From Apostichopus japonicus (taxonomy: Eukaryota; Echinodermata; Holothuroidea; Aspidochirotida; Stichopodidae), in contig NC_092564.1 in the NCBI RefSeq assembly GCF_037975245.1, positions 10,394,484-10,458,483 on the forward strand: a stretch of DNA of 64,000 nt. The letters run 5' to 3'. The notes below the pieces were generated by a model, which saw nothing but the letters and a program-made list of their open reading frames with translations, searched no databases and was not told the origin of the DNA. The translations under genes were made by a program, and so were the position numbers. Every line of letters starts with the position of its first letter. Within the stretch, counting starts at the first letter, position 1. Of the stretch, positions 52,640 through 62,480 are shown in pieces.

Positions 52640-53846
52640 GTGACCAAGATGTATATGAAAATTACCGTCCTATTTCTTTATTATCATGTTTTTCAAAATT
52701 ATTGAAAGGCTTATGTACAATCGAATCTTTAAGTTTCTAACCAAGTTTAATATCCTGTGCAATTATCAATATGGCTTCCGCCCAAAGCATTCTACAGAAC
52801 TTGCTTTGGCAAATGCTATTGAAAAAATATGCACTAGTCTTGATAATACCAAAATATGTATTGGAGTGTTCCTTGATCTCTCCAAGGCATTTGATACTAT
52901 TTACCATACCATTTTGCTAAGTAAATTATCTTTGTATGGTGTAAGGGGAACAACCCTTGACTGATTGAGCAGCTATTTATCCAATAGACATCAGTATACT
53001 TCATATAAAAACTCTAAATCCGAACACGCTGTAACCCGTTGTGGTGTTCCACAGGGCTCAATACTAGGACCACTGTTGTTCATAATATATGTCCATGACA
53101 TATGCCAGGTGTCAAAAATTGCCAAGACTATTTTGTTTGCTGATGATACCAATATTTTCTTCGAGTTCGAAAACGTACATAGAATACATGATACTGTCTC
53201 TACTGAATTAACTAAATTTACTAACTGGTTTGCTGCTAATAAGTTATCACTTAATGCAGACAAAACTAACTGTATAGTATTTAATGGAAGAAGAACGCTT
53301 AACTGGAATAATGACATAATAATGGTCGGTACAGTTATGAAACAAGTATCAACTACTAAATTTCTAGGGGTTAATATTGATAGTAAACTTTCATGGAGTG
53401 ACCATATTACAAAAGTTTGCACCAGCGTTGCAAGAGGTGCAGGAATTTTAGCAAAGCTAAAACACTTCCTCCCCCAGAATATAATCAGAATGCTTTATCA
53501 AACTTTAATAGCACCACATCTGTATTACTGCTTGATTATCTGGTCTGGTACAAGTGTTTCTCATTTAAGTCACCTTAAAATACTTCAAAAGAGTGCAATA
53601 CGTCATGTATCTCACGCAGCACCCCGTAAGCATACAAGCCCCCTCTTTAAGAAACTCAATTTATTGAAATTAGATGACATTATAAAAGTTAATATTGCAA
53701 CATTTACATACAAGGCTTGGAATGGATCATTGCCAATCAGTTTTCGAAATTTTATAAATAGCAACACAGATTTCCATAATCATAATACCAGAACGGCTAG
53801 CAACGCACATTATAAATCATATAAAACACACGCACTGGTATGTTAA
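52640..53846 (+). pseudogene. LINE copy B reverse transcriptase core and C-terminus
   Basis: After the stop, NYRPISLLSCFSK continues in the old frame. A one-base loss near 52690 then moves the reading to the frame that runs to 53846. It shows FLDLSKAFDTIYH (first catalytic aspartate), a TGA where W is expected at 52962, CGVPQGSILGPLLF, LFADDTNIF (catalytic pair), FLGVNIDSKLSW, and a C-terminal region ending in HYKSYKTHALVC. The last 294 codons are open. The catalytic residues are preserved although the gene is broken, which suggests a fairly recent loss of function. Confidence 0.88.
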
Positions 53847-54063
53847 GCCTCAGAAACCGTGCAACCAAAATTTGGAATTCACTGTCAATAACTTTAAAAA
53901 CTAAGAAAGCAAGCTCCACATTTAGTAAATGTCTTACTAAAGAAATTATCATGTCTTATTAATTATGATTTAGCTGCATAGTCGCATAGCAGCACATCCA
54001 CATATTGAAGCGTATACGTATTGTTATTAACATTATTTTCACTATTTTCTATCTTTTCTTCAT

Positions 54064-54112
54064 GGGAGTCTTCTGTTTTGTTAAGCAAGCATAGGCTTTT
54101 CAGAAGACTTCC
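54064..54112 (+). other. 3' stem-loop of LINE copy B
   Basis: GGGAGTCTTCTG (54064-54075) pairs with CAGAAGACTTCC (54101-54112): a 12-bp stem with one G-T pair and a 25-base loop. Its loop-closing G-C pair replaces the A-T pair of copy A. Probably the RNA signal the element's own reverse transcriptase recognises. Confidence 0.75.
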
Positions 54113-54160
54113 ATTCACATTGTAATATTTATGTGAAAAAAAAACAAATAAATGAATGAA

Positions 54161-54163
<3 letters not shown>

Positions 54164-54252
<89 letters not shown>
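54164..54252. repeat. (TA)n microsatellite
   Basis: About 89 bases of nearly pure TA dinucleotides with a few A or G interruptions (taga, taaa) follow directly on the aatg tail of LINE copy B. Growth from the LINE tail is likely. Confidence 0.95.
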
Positions 54253-54255
<3 letters not shown>

Positions 54256-54866
54256 ATTAGTGAGAGAGGAAAAATGTCCATATCTTATGGATGAAATAAA
54301 TCTCTATCTAATATCCTCATCAATAAAAATACTGTTAAAAAGAGTTTCATCGTTCTTCTCATAAGAGAGGGTTATGTTAAATTGGTTGGATAAGCATCTC
54401 CTCTCTTGGCCTAAAGGGGACTTATAGGGTGCGAAGACTCGCGCAAAAAGAAACGTATAATGCAGGTAACCTGACCTAATTTCGAATGAGAGGTAACAAA
54501 AGTGTTAGACACCACCACCGATCCCAGAAAATACACACACACAGCTTGCTACCATCGGTAATTAGACACTAGTGTACAGTCAGTGCATACAGCTGCGGTC
54601 AATACCTACAACACAGTGTACAGACAATACAGCGATGGACATCTTAGGTCCAGCTAAAATATAACAAGGTATCACGTTTCATTACCGTACTGTACTGTCT
54701 GCACTTTGTAGCGACACGAACAAATCATTACTTAATTTCTGTTTTCATACGTTTTTAAAATAAACAATTAAGATGACAAGCAAGAAACATAACATATGTA
54801 AAGACATTCTAGTCATTCATGCTCTTCAACATGCAAGCCACAAAAAAAAAAAAAAAAAAAAAAAAA
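54253..54866 (+). other. Unassigned sequence ending in poly(A), possible retroposed copy
   Basis: No open frame of note occurs here. The stretch includes a GC-richer word set (gcgaagactcgcgc near 54439), a (CA)n run (54532-54542) and repeated 'caatac/cagtg' words (54560-54640). It ends in a run of 25 A bases at 54842-54866. A long A run on the plus strand suggests the 3' end of a retroposed sequence, but I found no matching target duplication and no Pol III boxes. Confidence 0.35.
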
Positions 54867-55648
54867 TCAAGATTGATAACGGGTCAAAAAAGATGTCCTC
54901 CTGATGCTTTTTGGAACATTTCCCGAGATAGAATAACAATCGGGCGGATGGATATCGACTCTAATAGGAGTATGCCACCCTAAATCAAAAAACTTTTTTG
55001 ATATGTGCAGACGACACTGCCATACAATTTTACAAACACATATTTTGTATATAACGTGCATAGGCTAACAATGGTTTTGTATTGTTTTAAAGAAAACATC
55101 TTGCCTTGCTGTGCGGCCTGATGTAGCCACCGAAATGGAGATGGAGTTCGTTTCTACAAAGACGAAAGATTTGGGAGACAAAATTTCAACTGCATGACGG
55201 TCTAGAGGCCTACCAAGCTGTTTGAGGTGGGGATAGGCATAGGGCCATAGGCACTAAAACTAATCGGTACTAGGCTAGGCTTCAACAACTAGTATTACGA
55301 CAGTAAGAGTAGATCGGCATGTTTTGGTCATAAAGTCCAGGATTTCCTGCTTAGTTCCATTTTAGGCTTGGCTTACTACTTATTTGAGATCAAAGCAAAC
55401 AAGCATAGGCCTATGGCTTCCTATGTCTAGGCCTACGACTGAGTTATACGACTGAGTTATAACAAGCCTAGCCTAGACCTACAGTAGTTATACCAGTGCA
55501 ACCAATGTAACCAAGATTATAAAGTCTGACTGTAGCTGGGCTGAGTTAGGCCTAATGGACCTATATGCAGACAATTAGCTGTGTATCTCAATCATAGGAA
55601 TTGAAGTTGAATATGGCCATAAGAAGTAGCCTACTACTAGTAGCATGG
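54867..55648. other. No gene seen
   Basis: AT-rich sequence with many taggcct and cctaggc words and a 13-bp tandem pair (actgagttatacg near 55438-55463). Short open frames here show no recognisable motif. Confidence 0.5.
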
Positions 55649-56109
55649 TGACTTCGAAGTTCGGACACTTAAGACTTAAAACACCCCAAAACTAAATCTT
55701 CTGGTCTAAATCACCAGAAAATATACTTCATATGGTGGGAGAATTGTGTTATAGCACGATACACGGCCAAACTTTCTTTCCTGCAAACTGTTTTCACGTT
55801 GTTTTCCAAGAAGATTCTTCGTGATTGTGGAACTGGTATTTCTTTGCTAGAGTATTGCGAAGTTCGGACACGCAACCCACAGTGTGGCGCTGGTGATAAA
55901 ATTGGTGGCGCAGTTGCTCTTTCAGTAATTATAACAGACTTCATAGATCTTCGTCATTTTATTGACAAATATGAAAGTAATTTCTTGCACACGGGTCATT
56001 TTGGAGAGTAAATAACTGTAGCTTCGTACATTTTGGTGAAATTTGGCTCTTCCTGAAGGTTTTCATGGTGAAATCGTGTATTTCTTAGGGGTGCCCGAAC
56101 TTCGCAGTA
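55649..56109. mobile_element. Possible inverted-repeat element
   Basis: The left arm tgacttcgaagttcggacac (from 55649) and the reverse complement of the right arm (56084-56109, containing gtgcccgaacttcgcagta) share about 18 of 22 bases, centred on CGAAGTTCGG-CAC. The same word recurs inside at 55854-55871 and again inverted at 56113-56125. This could be a MITE with subterminal repeats. No transposase, and no clear target duplication. Confidence 0.35.
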
Positions 56110-56125
56110 TGCAGAACTTCGCAGT

Positions 56126-57152
56126 ACTGACTATACTACTATGGGCATAGCAATACATATTACTAGGGCCTAGGTCTAATGCTATGCATGAAGGCCAAGA
56201 CTGTCTATAGATAAACAGTCCTTCTCAAATTCACTCGAGCATTAAGAATTTGTTACTTGATAAACTGCCCCAAATACTGCCACTAGGATTCATCCTTGAG
56301 CGCACCTAATTAATTCACCAGTCAACATGTATGATTGTAAGCATAAGTGCTCTAAATCTAATGGCCAGCACTACTTTCCTGTGCTTGAGGACATGTTTGG
56401 CTTGACCACTGAAATAATACTCTGTGTGTTTAATCATGAATTTGTGCAGAGAAGCATTAAGTATGCCTAGCATTACCAAATGGGGTAGATATTCAATATC
56501 CCCTTTTTAGGCCAACAACAGGTCGAGTCAGTTGGTATTGCAATAAGTATATGGAAGATGGTAATGTCTTAGCCTAAGATACTCCTAGGGTAAGCACCTA
56601 CTGTAGCATGCTATGCAACAACGCTTTGATTGAAGATTTGTTAACAGACTTATCAGCCATAAGGCTAGTTCTAAATTAGCTAGGCCTTACACAGTTACAG
56701 TTTCAGCCAAAAACTCCATTAGGCCTATACAATTTGGCCTACTGCCACTGGCTGAAGATTGAAACGATAGGGTTAAGACTTAGACTAGACTCAGTACATT
56801 AGCAAAAATTGTTTAAGTCGAAGACTATATTGCTAGGGTTTTGCAGGCCTGCCAACTCTCGTGGTTTACTGTACAACTCTCACTGCAAGTCTCAAAATTT
56901 TACGAAAGTTTGTTATACCTTTGAGTTTGACATCAGCGTCCTCGAAATTGGGTCTGTTCACATTTCACGGTTGCCAAAGGTAGCAAATTTTCAAATTACA
57001 GTACAGAACTTCTATTCTAAATGAAAAAAATATAATTAATATCTGCAATTCATGAATTAGAATTGACCAGACCTTAAAACTATTCTGGAAATTATATTCC
57101 AGATGGTAGAATAGTGTGACAATCTATAAATTTTCTAAAAGTTGTTCTTTTG
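56126..57152. other. No gene seen
   Basis: Unique-looking AT-rich sequence with scattered taggcct words. An open stretch at about 56809-57024 has no recognisable domain, so I do not call it a gene. Confidence 0.5.
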
Positions 57153-57179
57153 TTAATGGTGGTGCCACTCCACCATTAA
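57153..57179. other. Perfect 10-bp hairpin
   Basis: TTAATGGTGG - tgccact - CCACCATTAA is a perfect inverted repeat with a 7-base loop in otherwise low-structure sequence. Function unknown; a tiny foldback remnant is one option. Confidence 0.6.
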
Positions 57180-57492
57180 TCAAACATATGTTGTTCATTT
57201 AAAGGCAATAATAATGAGTAGACAAACATGTTATTAATTCATAACCTTACTAAAAAAGATATATAAACTCTTAATAGGTTCCAAGTTCGAAACAAAGAAA
57301 AGTGATCAACAAGACATAAATTTATTAAACACAGGCCATGCTTGTTATTATACTAAGCAATACATTTCAATGTGTAACGCGCAGGCACACAAAATTCTTA
57401 GTAGTTGCATATTTGCACGCACTGTTCTGTCCTTCGGTTAAGCATTAGGAGTTGAGACCGTTAACTTACTTAGCCCGATCTGATATTACAAG

Positions 57493-57667
57493 ATGACTTC
57501 TCCTGAGCTGGATACCGATGAAGAGTACAGTATCATTGGAAAATATTGTTCGTCAGGACTGTGCCCTGAAAATTCAACATTGAATCTAAGAAGATCGATA
57601 CGGAAAAGATCAAAGAGTTTAGACTAACGGGAGCAATAAACAGCCACCGAGCTTTGTGCTGAAAAGT
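57493..57667 (+). pseudogene. Probable first coding exon of the spliced integrase
   Basis: An ATG at 57493 opens 44 codons starting MTSPELDTDEEYSIIGKY and rich in arginine and lysine near RRSIRKRSKS, ending at TAA 57625-57627. One base over, the reading KEFRLTGAINSH continues. This pattern (a short acidic lead, 'EEY--I--Y---G--P', a basic stretch, then 'F-L-DG-L') is how Ginger1/KRBA2-type integrases begin just before their H2C2 zinc-binding domain. A possible donor GTGAGC lies near 57668. The H2C2 domain itself is not found between here and the next exon, so the locus has probably lost it. Resemblance is from general family knowledge and is weak. Confidence 0.4.
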
Positions 57668-58019
57668 GTGAGCAGTAATACTTTTAAATCAAGAAAAGCC
57701 AAAATCATGCAATTTAAATCATTGAAATTAAAAAAGCTTCACTGTCCAGTATCAAAAGTATTTGCAAACTTTGATACAGCATTCTGTTCTGTACAAGAAT
57801 TGTTGATTGTACGCACCTTATTAGCAGTGTAAGAATACCTGCTTTTAGCACATTCAGTCATCGATTAATCTTTTGTTAACTTTCAATAAGTATATATCAG
57901 AATGATTGGAAATCCTTAATAGCAGTATATTGTCTACAAAACTCAGACATAAATCACTTGAACATCAGTTGGTATGATTGTGTATGGTTCTGAATGCTAT
58001 TTTCCTTCTTTTTTTTTAG

Positions 58020-58177
58020 GTGGGTGTGGATATGATTGGACCCCTTGCAGAGACCATCAATGGAAATAAGTACATCATAACCCTATGTGACTATTTTTCA
58101 AAATGGCCAGAGGCTGTTGCTGTAAGAGACAAAACAGCATAAACCGTTGCAAACTTTCTGTTTGAAACCATGGCCAG
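58020..58177 (+). pseudogene. Integrase exon a: first catalytic aspartate
   Basis: A T-rich tract and AG (58018-58019) precede VGVDMIGPLAETINGN, then YIITLCDYFSKWPEA with the usual D and W residues of integrase cores. The reading meets TAA after RDKTA (58140-58142), then continues TVANFLFETMA. The donor is CCAG|GTATAT. It ends in phase 2. Confidence 0.78.
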
Positions 58178-58521
58178 GTATATATCCATCTACTTTGTTT
58201 TTACTTTACATAACATATTTTTGAAGTTAGTTATGCAGACCTGCATTTGTTCTCAGTTTTACCTGTGACCCAGAAAGCAGCCAAATGGTTACAGGAATTT
58301 CTTGAAGTTGTTTTATTAGTTAATGTTAATAAAATGTTATTGGGATAACGGTCAGTGCATCCAAGACCAGGTGTTATGTCAGTGCTTAACTTACTTGTTT
58401 TGAAAGAAGTGCTAAAAGAATCTCCTGATTAAACCACACGGCCACTCTGAAGATGCCAATAGTTTACTGCATTACTCATAACCAGTTCTTTAACAACTTG
58501 TTTAATTTTTCATTTATTTAG

Positions 58522-58819
58522 ATTTGGGTGCATGAAAATTGTCATCTCAGACCAGAGAGGAGAATTTGTTAATGCTCTGAACAAGTCCCTGTTTGACATG
58601 ACAGGGGTGGGCCACAGAGTATCCTTCAGCTACCACCCACAGACCAATGGGCTGGATGAAAGATTCAACCAAACTCTGCAAAATGCCAATGTCACTCATC
58701 AAAGTTGTCAATCAAAACCAAGATGACTGGGATGAAACACTGTCTTCCATTCTCATGGGGTACCGTACAGCAAAACATGGTTCTACAGGTCTTTCTCCTT
58801 TCGTTGTGATGTTTGGAAG
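58522..58819 (+). pseudogene. Integrase exon b: second aspartate and glutamate
   Basis: The acceptor TTTATTTAG is followed by RFGCMKIVISDQRGEFVN, the second catalytic aspartate. SYHPQTNGLDERFNQTLQ holds the glutamate. After an extra base near 58688 the frame moves, and VNQNQDDWDETLSSILMGYR and TGLSPFVVMFGR complete the core. The donor is GGAAG|GTTTGT, phase 2. Confidence 0.82.
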
Positions 58820-59292
58820 GTTTGTAATAATTCAAACCTACCATTGCTGAATAGAGGTTTACATTTGTAAAGGTCATATACAGAGAAAAGCAATCAGGGA
58901 CAAGAGAGTTTGGAAAAATCCTGCATAGCTACACTGATCCTCTATAGGATAAAATCTCATTTGACACATCCCAGGTCCTGGGAAAAACTGCTTAATAGAG
59001 GACCACCAATAACCCTATTTAAGTTACAAAACCTAAGTAAGTACAGCAAGTACAAAAGATGAACATTCAATTTTCAGTTATATATCATATTTTGGGCTGG
59101 TATGCAATTTGGACCTATAACAGCACAGAATATACTTTTGTTTTATATTTCTGCTGGTTTGAATATGTGATGTGACTCAGATTTATGGTTCCAGGGTCTT
59201 AATAGTGAAAATAAAATATATAAAAATTTATTTATTCTTCAGTCAACAAAGTGTTGTGAATAATTGATTGTTAATTATCTTCATATATCCAG

Positions 59293-59490
59293 AGAGCCAT
59301 TGTTACCAGTCGACATTGAAGACTCCATTGTCCAACCAGAATCTCCTGCTGCAGCGATGCACAGCGGGAGAGGGTTTTTCAACTCATGTCACAGTCGCAG
59401 GACATAATCAAAGGTTTTGTAAAAGAAAATATTGGCAAAGCCCAAGAACGGCAAAAAAAGAGTTTTGATTAAAGGCAGCAATCAAAACAG
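59293..59490 (+). pseudogene. Integrase exon c: linker and helical segment
   Basis: The acceptor ATATCCAG joins in phase to REPLLPVDIEDS, the segment that always follows FGR in these enzymes. After a frame change the reading SQSQDIIKGFVKENIGKAQE leads to a lysine-rich QKKSFD and a TAA (59470-59472). The donor is AACAG|GTAATT in phase 0. Confidence 0.75.
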
Positions 59491-59604
59491 GTAATTACAT
59501 AATGCTATGTTGTGCATTGAAAACTGCACTGTAGTTAAATGAATGGCAACATATGCATTGTATTATGATGTTTACGTATATATGCTGGATTTTGTCTTAT
59601 TCAG

Positions 59605-59808
59605 AGCTTCAAAGTTGGTTCTATAAGTGTTCTCGTCCGGAATGCTAGAAAGGATGCCCGAAGAGGAGGGAAGCTTGAAAACTCTTGGCTTGGGCAGTAT
59701 GGAGTCAAGGCTGTGAATGAGAAAGGGCTGTACACACATATTAACAGTTCCACAGGCCTTCCTTTGAAGAAGAAATTCAATTCATTTTACTTAAAGAATT
59801 TCACACAA
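59605..59808 (+). pseudogene. Integrase exon d: GPY/F-like domain
   Basis: The acceptor TTATTCAG opens 68 uninterrupted codons: SFKVGSISVLVRNARK, then GGKLENSWLGQYGVKAV (the GPY/F position reads GQY), a GLY turn, and LPLKKKFNSFYLKNF. The end is a strong donor, ACAA|GTAAGA, so at least one more exon once followed. No candidate was recognised in 59809-59944, which contains only a run of about 15 G bases (59837-59851). Confidence 0.75.
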
Positions 59809-59944
59809 GTAAGATTCCTTTACAGTCTTTTTATTTGGGAGGGGGGGGGGGTCGGGATAGGGGGTTGATTTGCATGATTCCTCCATAATTTTCTTAACAA
59901 TAATCAGTAACTTGATGAGTTCTGCGCTGGCTTATGTGAGGGTA

Positions 59945-60351
59945 AAGGCTCGGTCACACTATACCGATTTTTTATCGGAATACTATCCGATTTTCCCGGA
60001 GGAATCGAAACAGCCTGTTTTTCGTTCGGGTCTTCTAGCCACATTGATAAAGGACATGATTTGCTATCTGTTGAGCCATTCCGATGTGGAAAAGCCCTCT
60101 CCTAACTTTTGATATTGACTCTGTTTCCTTTTATCGGATAGCTATCCGATTTCTCTTCCGATTTTTATCGTTTTTCGATGTGACGCCACTTCAGAATGTA
60201 GTCAGTTTTAGAACCCCTCAGATTTGGAGTAGGTATTCGAATATTCCACTGCATTCATTAAATTCACTACTACAAACCTCACTCTTCGGCCTAAAATCGG
60301 AAAAATTGGACCGTATTCCGATAAAATATCGCTGTAGTGTGACCGGGCCTT
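59945..60351. mobile_element. 407-bp MITE with long terminal inverted repeats
   Basis: The left end aaggctcggtcacactatac matches the reverse complement of the right end, aaggcccggtcacactacag. Similarity continues through tttttatcggaata and, more weakly, to about 55 bases. Internal copies of tatccgat occur in both orientations. The flanks read taaa on the left and ttaa on the right, which may be a worn TTAA-type target duplication. There is no transposase, and the open stretches inside are incidental. The superfamily is not determined; piggyBac-like is possible if the TTAA reading is right. Confidence 0.8.
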
Positions 60352-60900
60352 AAGGGCTGTAGCTGTCTTCACACAATAAATCAATTTTGACTCAATGGCT
60401 TTAAAAAATGAAACATAATTGCCAACAATAAAAGAGAGAAGAATAAGTTAATTAGAAAACTCCAGTTTCCAGACAAATGTTTTCAAATATTTGATTTTAT
60501 TTGCTTAGTTTCGAGAGGAGAATTTTATGTGATGTCAGTTTGAAACTCAGCAATTAAATGTTCAACTTCTAATTAGCTTCTTGCCAGATCAACTTGGTAA
60601 AACCACATATAGTAACTATTTTCTTTGGTGTAGATATCATGCATGGTAATGAGTGTGTAGCCGGTCAAAAACGCAGTGACGAGGCTTAAATATATTTTTA
60701 GGTTTGGGAAGATTACAAGTGGCACCTCCAAATCAGGGTAGGGCCGATTTACTCTGAGATCGTGGGGACAACTTAAAAAGGCGGAATGCTCACACAAAAA
60801 CAAACAAATAAAGGTAAAGTGGTGTGTTTACTATGCACATGGACGTTGTATTAATATCAATGGGGTTACTTAAGGTTATATGTGAAATTATATAAATGGG
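60352..60900. other. No gene seen
   Basis: AT-rich sequence between the MITE and the LTR boundary. Nothing recognisable in any frame. Confidence 0.5.
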
Positions 60901-61729
60901 TGTAACTTACATATCTCGGAACTCTTACTTCTTATAACGACTCCACTGAACTTAATGAAAAATAATACTTATCAGTCCCAACGAAAATAATAACAAAATC
61001 GCGGCGCGGGTCGACCGAATACAATTTGAGAACGAAATTGTCTCCTTGGGAAACTTCTAGGGCGGTTCACTTAGTTGGGGACGTCTCTGGATTGGGTGGT
61101 TCTCTGGACAGCTCGCTACTCGGGGAAATAACCTCTTGGGGCGTCTCAGCTTGGGGCGTCTCTAGGAGAAACTGTTCATCACTCGGGTTGGGTCATCACA
61201 GGGGTTCACTTCCGGATCCAAACATTGAATTAAAATGGGAATTTATAGTTCAGTTACATCACAACAGAAAATTATATCGTTGCCAGATATTAGTACAGGA
61301 TGAAATATAGTTCTGCTTCCATTGGTACAGCTCCGGGTGGTACAATTTATTAAATATGAAATTTCCTTGTAAAACAGTTCCAGGCTTTTACTAAAATAGA
61401 ATATCCATTTGTAGAACAAGCTCCAGGTATTCACTAAACTTCTATAAAAACTCCATGGGTAAATAGCTTCAATTAAGTGTCCATTTAACTTCTAATTAAT
61501 TTAATACTGGTCCTCTACTCTATTACTGGTGAAGTTAGTCTAAGAAAATAATTATGATCTCTTGCCCATCCATTTCAAACTTAATCCTTCCCTTCTTCTC
61601 CTATTACTATTACAAACTCAACCCTCCCCTCTTCTTCTCTAACTACTGTCACTACTGTAACTACTGTAAACTTAACTCGGCATCAGTGTCTTATCTTAAT
61701 TTCCCCCTACCATGCTACCTTATTCACTC

Positions 61730-61811
61730 CATCCCATAATAATAAGAATACATCCCATAATAATAAGAATTCATCCCATAATAATAACAATACATCCCAT
61801 AATAATAGTAC
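61730..61811. repeat. 21-bp minisatellite, about 3.8 copies
   Basis: catcccataataataagaata repeats at 61730, 61751 and 61772, with a partial copy from 61793. Because the unit is a multiple of three, it opens a false frame of leucine and tryptophan repeats on the minus strand. Confidence 0.92.
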
Positions 61812-62304
61812 AAGGCAACTCACACATGACCACCTTAAACCAATTAAACACAAAGCTTGGTTCATTGAATATTCATGATTTGGTCTTTGTCTCAACTTTC
61901 CCCCCTCCTACTCTAGACCAGCTTGCCCTCCACTTCCTGGTATCTGAGGTCCAGTGACCAACCAGCTGTCAATTAATACTTAATACATAATTTACCAGAC
62001 ACATTACTTAATTTATGGTGTCCTTTGGTACATTTAAAATAATCATCTATCACCAAAGCATTCCTATCTAACCAAACAAAAGTTATAAAATTGTCTATTT
62101 AACCCACGGTTCTGAAAAGGATAGACTCTTGGAGCCACTCATATATTCCTAGAAAATAGGCCCACGCAAAACAATTACTTAGCTTAAGAAAAAGACCGGT
62201 CACACAGGGCCACCCGACCACTAACTGTTGCCATGTAGTAGTTAGCAATAAAAGTGAAAATTAAGGGAACTCATAAATCTACCAATTAAAGGTTATTCAT
62301 TGTC

Positions 62305-62424
62305 AAATGAATAAAAACAAAGAAACAAAAGAAAATGATCAAATGAATAAAAACAAAGATAAGAAAATGAAAGAAAATGATTAAATGGATAGAAACAAAA
62401 GGTGGAAAATAAAAGAAAATGATA
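62305..62424. repeat. A-rich minisatellite, three 36-42-bp units
   Basis: Units start with aaatgaataaaaacaaag at 62305 and 62341 and with aaatggatagaaacaaaag at 62383, each ending gaaaatgat. It lies at the start of the proposed LTR. Confidence 0.88.
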
Positions 62425-62462
62425 ACTGTACAAAACACTAACCAGGTTATGCTCTGGTTACA

Positions 62463-62480
62463 CTTTCCCCCTGCCTCTGG
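62463..62480 (-). promoter_or_regulatory. Polypurine tract (plus-strand primer)
   Basis: On the minus strand the tract reads AGAGGCAGGGGGAAAG, purine except one base, immediately before TGTAACC. Such tracts prime plus-strand DNA synthesis at the edge of the 3' LTR. Position and composition fit well. Confidence 0.7.

Larger units (their letters stand above)
51776..54158 (+). mobile_element. CR1/L2-type LINE, 5'-truncated and dead (copy B)
   Basis: This copy begins immediately after the tail of copy A. It runs through the pre-RT linker, the reverse transcriptase, the post-RT region, the 3' untranslated region and a tail of aatg units. The endonuclease domain is missing. Breaks are a frameshift near 52243, TAA at 52633-52635, a frameshift near 52690 and TGA at 52962-52964 where tryptophan is expected. 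Placement in the Jockey superfamily (CR1/L2/Daphne/Crack group) rests on CGVPQGSILGPLLF, FADDTN and FLGVNID motifs. Confidence 0.88.
58020..59808 (+). pseudogene. Intron-split Ginger1/GIN1/KRBA2-type integrase, decayed
   Basis: Four coding blocks with GT-AG boundaries together make the DDE integrase core and GPY/F-like end: 58020-58177, 58522-58819, 59293-59490 and 59605-59808. Introns are 344, 473 and 114 bases, in phases 2, 2 and 0, and the phases agree across every junction. The catalytic aspartates (VGVDMIGPL and VISDQRGEF) and glutamate (NGLDERFNQTL) are all present. LTR retrotransposons of the Ty3/gypsy type have no introns in pol, so this belongs to the cut-and-paste Ginger DNA transposons or to a host gene derived from them. 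Decay is clear: TAA at 58140-58142, a one-base gain near 58688, a frame change in the third block between about 59340 and 59380, and TAA at 59470-59472. Which of GIN1-like, KRBA2-like or Ginger1 it is cannot be settled here. Confidence 0.78.
60901..62462 (-). repeat. Probable 3' LTR, about 1.56 kb
   Basis: Directly after the polypurine tract the minus strand reads TGTAACCAG. The proposed end at 60901 reads AAGTTACA, so the ends form a 6-bp inverted pair, TGTAAC and GTTACA, with TG...CA termini. Inside are a TATA-like GGAATATATGAG (62138-62149 on the plus strand as its complement), an AATAAA (complement near 61347) and two tandem-repeat tracts. The bases next to the end (60896-60900, atggg) would be the target duplication. 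The outer boundary is inferred from this single copy. Confidence 0.55.

Noticed and set aside
52991-53422. 143-codon minus-strand frame
   Set aside because: Antisense shadow of the LINE reverse transcriptase on the plus strand.
55711-56011. Two opposing short frames
   Set aside because: No recognisable domain, and they lie within a possible inverted-repeat element.
58020-59808. Ordinary Ty3/gypsy pol with random insertions
   Set aside because: All three interruptions have canonical splice ends with matching phases, which is unlikely for random insertions.
59870-60353. Two plus-strand open frames of 80-89 codons
   Set aside because: They fall almost entirely within the MITE and read its inverted-repeat sequence.
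61707-61895. Leucine/tryptophan repeat protein on the minus strand
   Set aside because: Translation of the 21-bp minisatellite, whose length is a multiple of three.
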